Source of the DNA: Corynebacterium sp. ACRPO
GTDB taxonomy: Bacteria; Actinomycetota; Actinomycetes; Mycobacteriales; Mycobacteriaceae
DNA: 64,000 nt
Assembly: GCF_022347205.1 (NCBI RefSeq)
Contig: NZ_JAKRNE010000007.1
Coordinates: 48,452-112,451, forward strand
Direction of reading: 5' to 3'
Shown: piece by piece, positions 63,633 through 64,000 of the stretch
How positions within the stretch are numbered: the first letter of the stretch is position 1
Layout: every line of letters begins with the position of its first letter
The notes under the pieces: model-generated
Seen by the model: the letters and a program-made list of their open reading frames with translations, nothing else
The model's database searches: none
What the model was told of the DNA's origin: nothing
Program-made: the position numbers and the translations under genes

Positions 63633-63755
63633 GGTGTCGGCGGTGACTTACTCTCCCACAACCTCCCGGTTGCAGTACCATCAGCGTGTGCAGGCTTAGC
63701 TTCCGGGTTCGGAATGGGACCGGGCGTTTCCCTGCAGCTATTGACCACCGACAAA
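63633..63755 (-). rRNA. rrf: 5S ribosomal RNA
   Basis: The minus strand reads GTCGGTGGTCAATAGC at the 5' side, the conserved core AAACGCCCGGTCCCATTCCG and GAACCCGGAAGCTAAGCC, and ends GTCACCGCCGACACC. The two ends pair to form helix I. The exact ends are good to a few bases. Confidence 0.93.
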
Positions 63756-63882
63756 CATACGAAGCATTCCAACCCTTAGGTGTGCTTTCGGGTGTTGTGT
63801 CAGATACTGCATAGTGGACGCGGTCACGACAGTGACTATTTACATTTCTTCGTTTCTTGTTTTTGCCAGTACACGTAGCGTG

Positions 63883-64000
63883 TTGGTGTTTGTTGTGGTC
63901 AATTAGTACCAGTAGCCTTCACACCTTACAGTGCTTCCAGGTCTGGCCTATCTACCCTATCGTCTTTAGGGGACCTTAACGAAACCTCATCTTAAAACAG
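63883..64000 (-). rRNA. rrl: 23S ribosomal RNA, 3' end only
   Basis: The minus strand contains the conserved 3' sequence GCTACTGGTACTAATTGACC, and upstream GGTTTCGTTAAGGTCCCC, both as in actinobacterial 23S. The gene continues past the window. The 3' boundary is approximate. About 125 bp separate it from 5S, with no tRNA gene in the spacer. Confidence 0.9.

Noticed and set aside
63414..63779. 121-codon + strand frame across the rRNA terminator and 5S gene
   Set aside because: It overlaps the terminator and the 5S rRNA, both well supported; not a gene.

Overview
The window is a piece of a Corynebacterium chromosome (high-GC actinobacterium with a mycomembrane). The evidence is the mycolate and arabinogalactan cluster: an MmpL3-type exporter end, accD3-pks13-fadD32, a cutinase-like hydrolase, two mycoloyltransferases (one with C-terminal LGFP repeats), aftB, ubiA, a PAP2 phosphatase, glfT2 and glf. 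The genes after it (glycerol operon, serS/farR, pheA, LCP protein, ldh, msrA, sodA, HrrSA-like two-component pair, class E sortase) follow an order I know from corynebacteria. I cannot name the species. I see no insertion sequence, prophage, CRISPR array or tRNA gene.

Layout. 1-2.3 kb: end of the mycolate exporter gene and two membrane proteins on the + strand. 2.3-17.8 kb: minus-strand mycolic acid condensation genes and mycoloyltransferases, with a semialdehyde dehydrogenase and an HNH-nuclease gene between the two transferases. 17.9-23.1 kb: aftB-ubiA-PAP2-glfT2, which builds the arabinogalactan to which mycolates are attached. 23.2-28.6 kb: a DUF5129-like membrane protein, an apparently dead LMW-PTP/ArsC-like protein, glf and a secreted amidase. 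28.6-33.5 kb: glpD-glpF-glpK plus a HAD phosphatase. 33.8-46.3 kb: acyltransferase fusion, serS, farR, envelope proteins, pheA, an amidase, a CPBP protein, an LCP ligase, GDPD and ldh. 46.4-55.6 kb: lipase-like membrane protein, msrA, sodA, a LysR/MFS pair, a RecB-like nuclease, a DUF6474 protein and lsr2. 55.6-62.9 kb: HrrSA-like system, DUF2020 lipoprotein, sortase with a tiny membrane partner, YidC paralogue, TetR regulator, GlsB-like protein, a universal stress protein and an RluA-like synthase. 62.9-64.0 kb: small ORFs, then the 3' end of an rRNA operon on the minus strand (23S end, 5S, terminator).

How the genes fit together. AccD3 carboxylates one fatty acyl-CoA, FadD32 activates the other chain as acyl-AMP, Pks13 condenses them, the MmpL protein exports the trehalose-bound product, and the mycoloyltransferases place it on arabinogalactan built by UbiA/AftB/GlfT2/Glf. 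LCP, amidase and sortase genes belong to the same envelope programme.

Most interesting unexplained items: (1) a small ORF in the glf 3' region with a near-perfect Shine-Dalgarno, an SD-sequestering hairpin and a transcription terminator inside its reading frame, so its mRNA should lack a stop codon, the logic used by ArfA/BrfA ribosome-rescue factors; (2) two tiny amphipathic peptides (31 and 47 aa) that resemble corynebacterial PorA/PorH/ProtX mycomembrane peptides; (3) an LMW-phosphatase-like protein whose catalytic Cys and Arg are both replaced, behind an array of four phased GTTAA boxes; (4) two divergent gene pairs whose start codons overlap on opposite strands in the same CATG.
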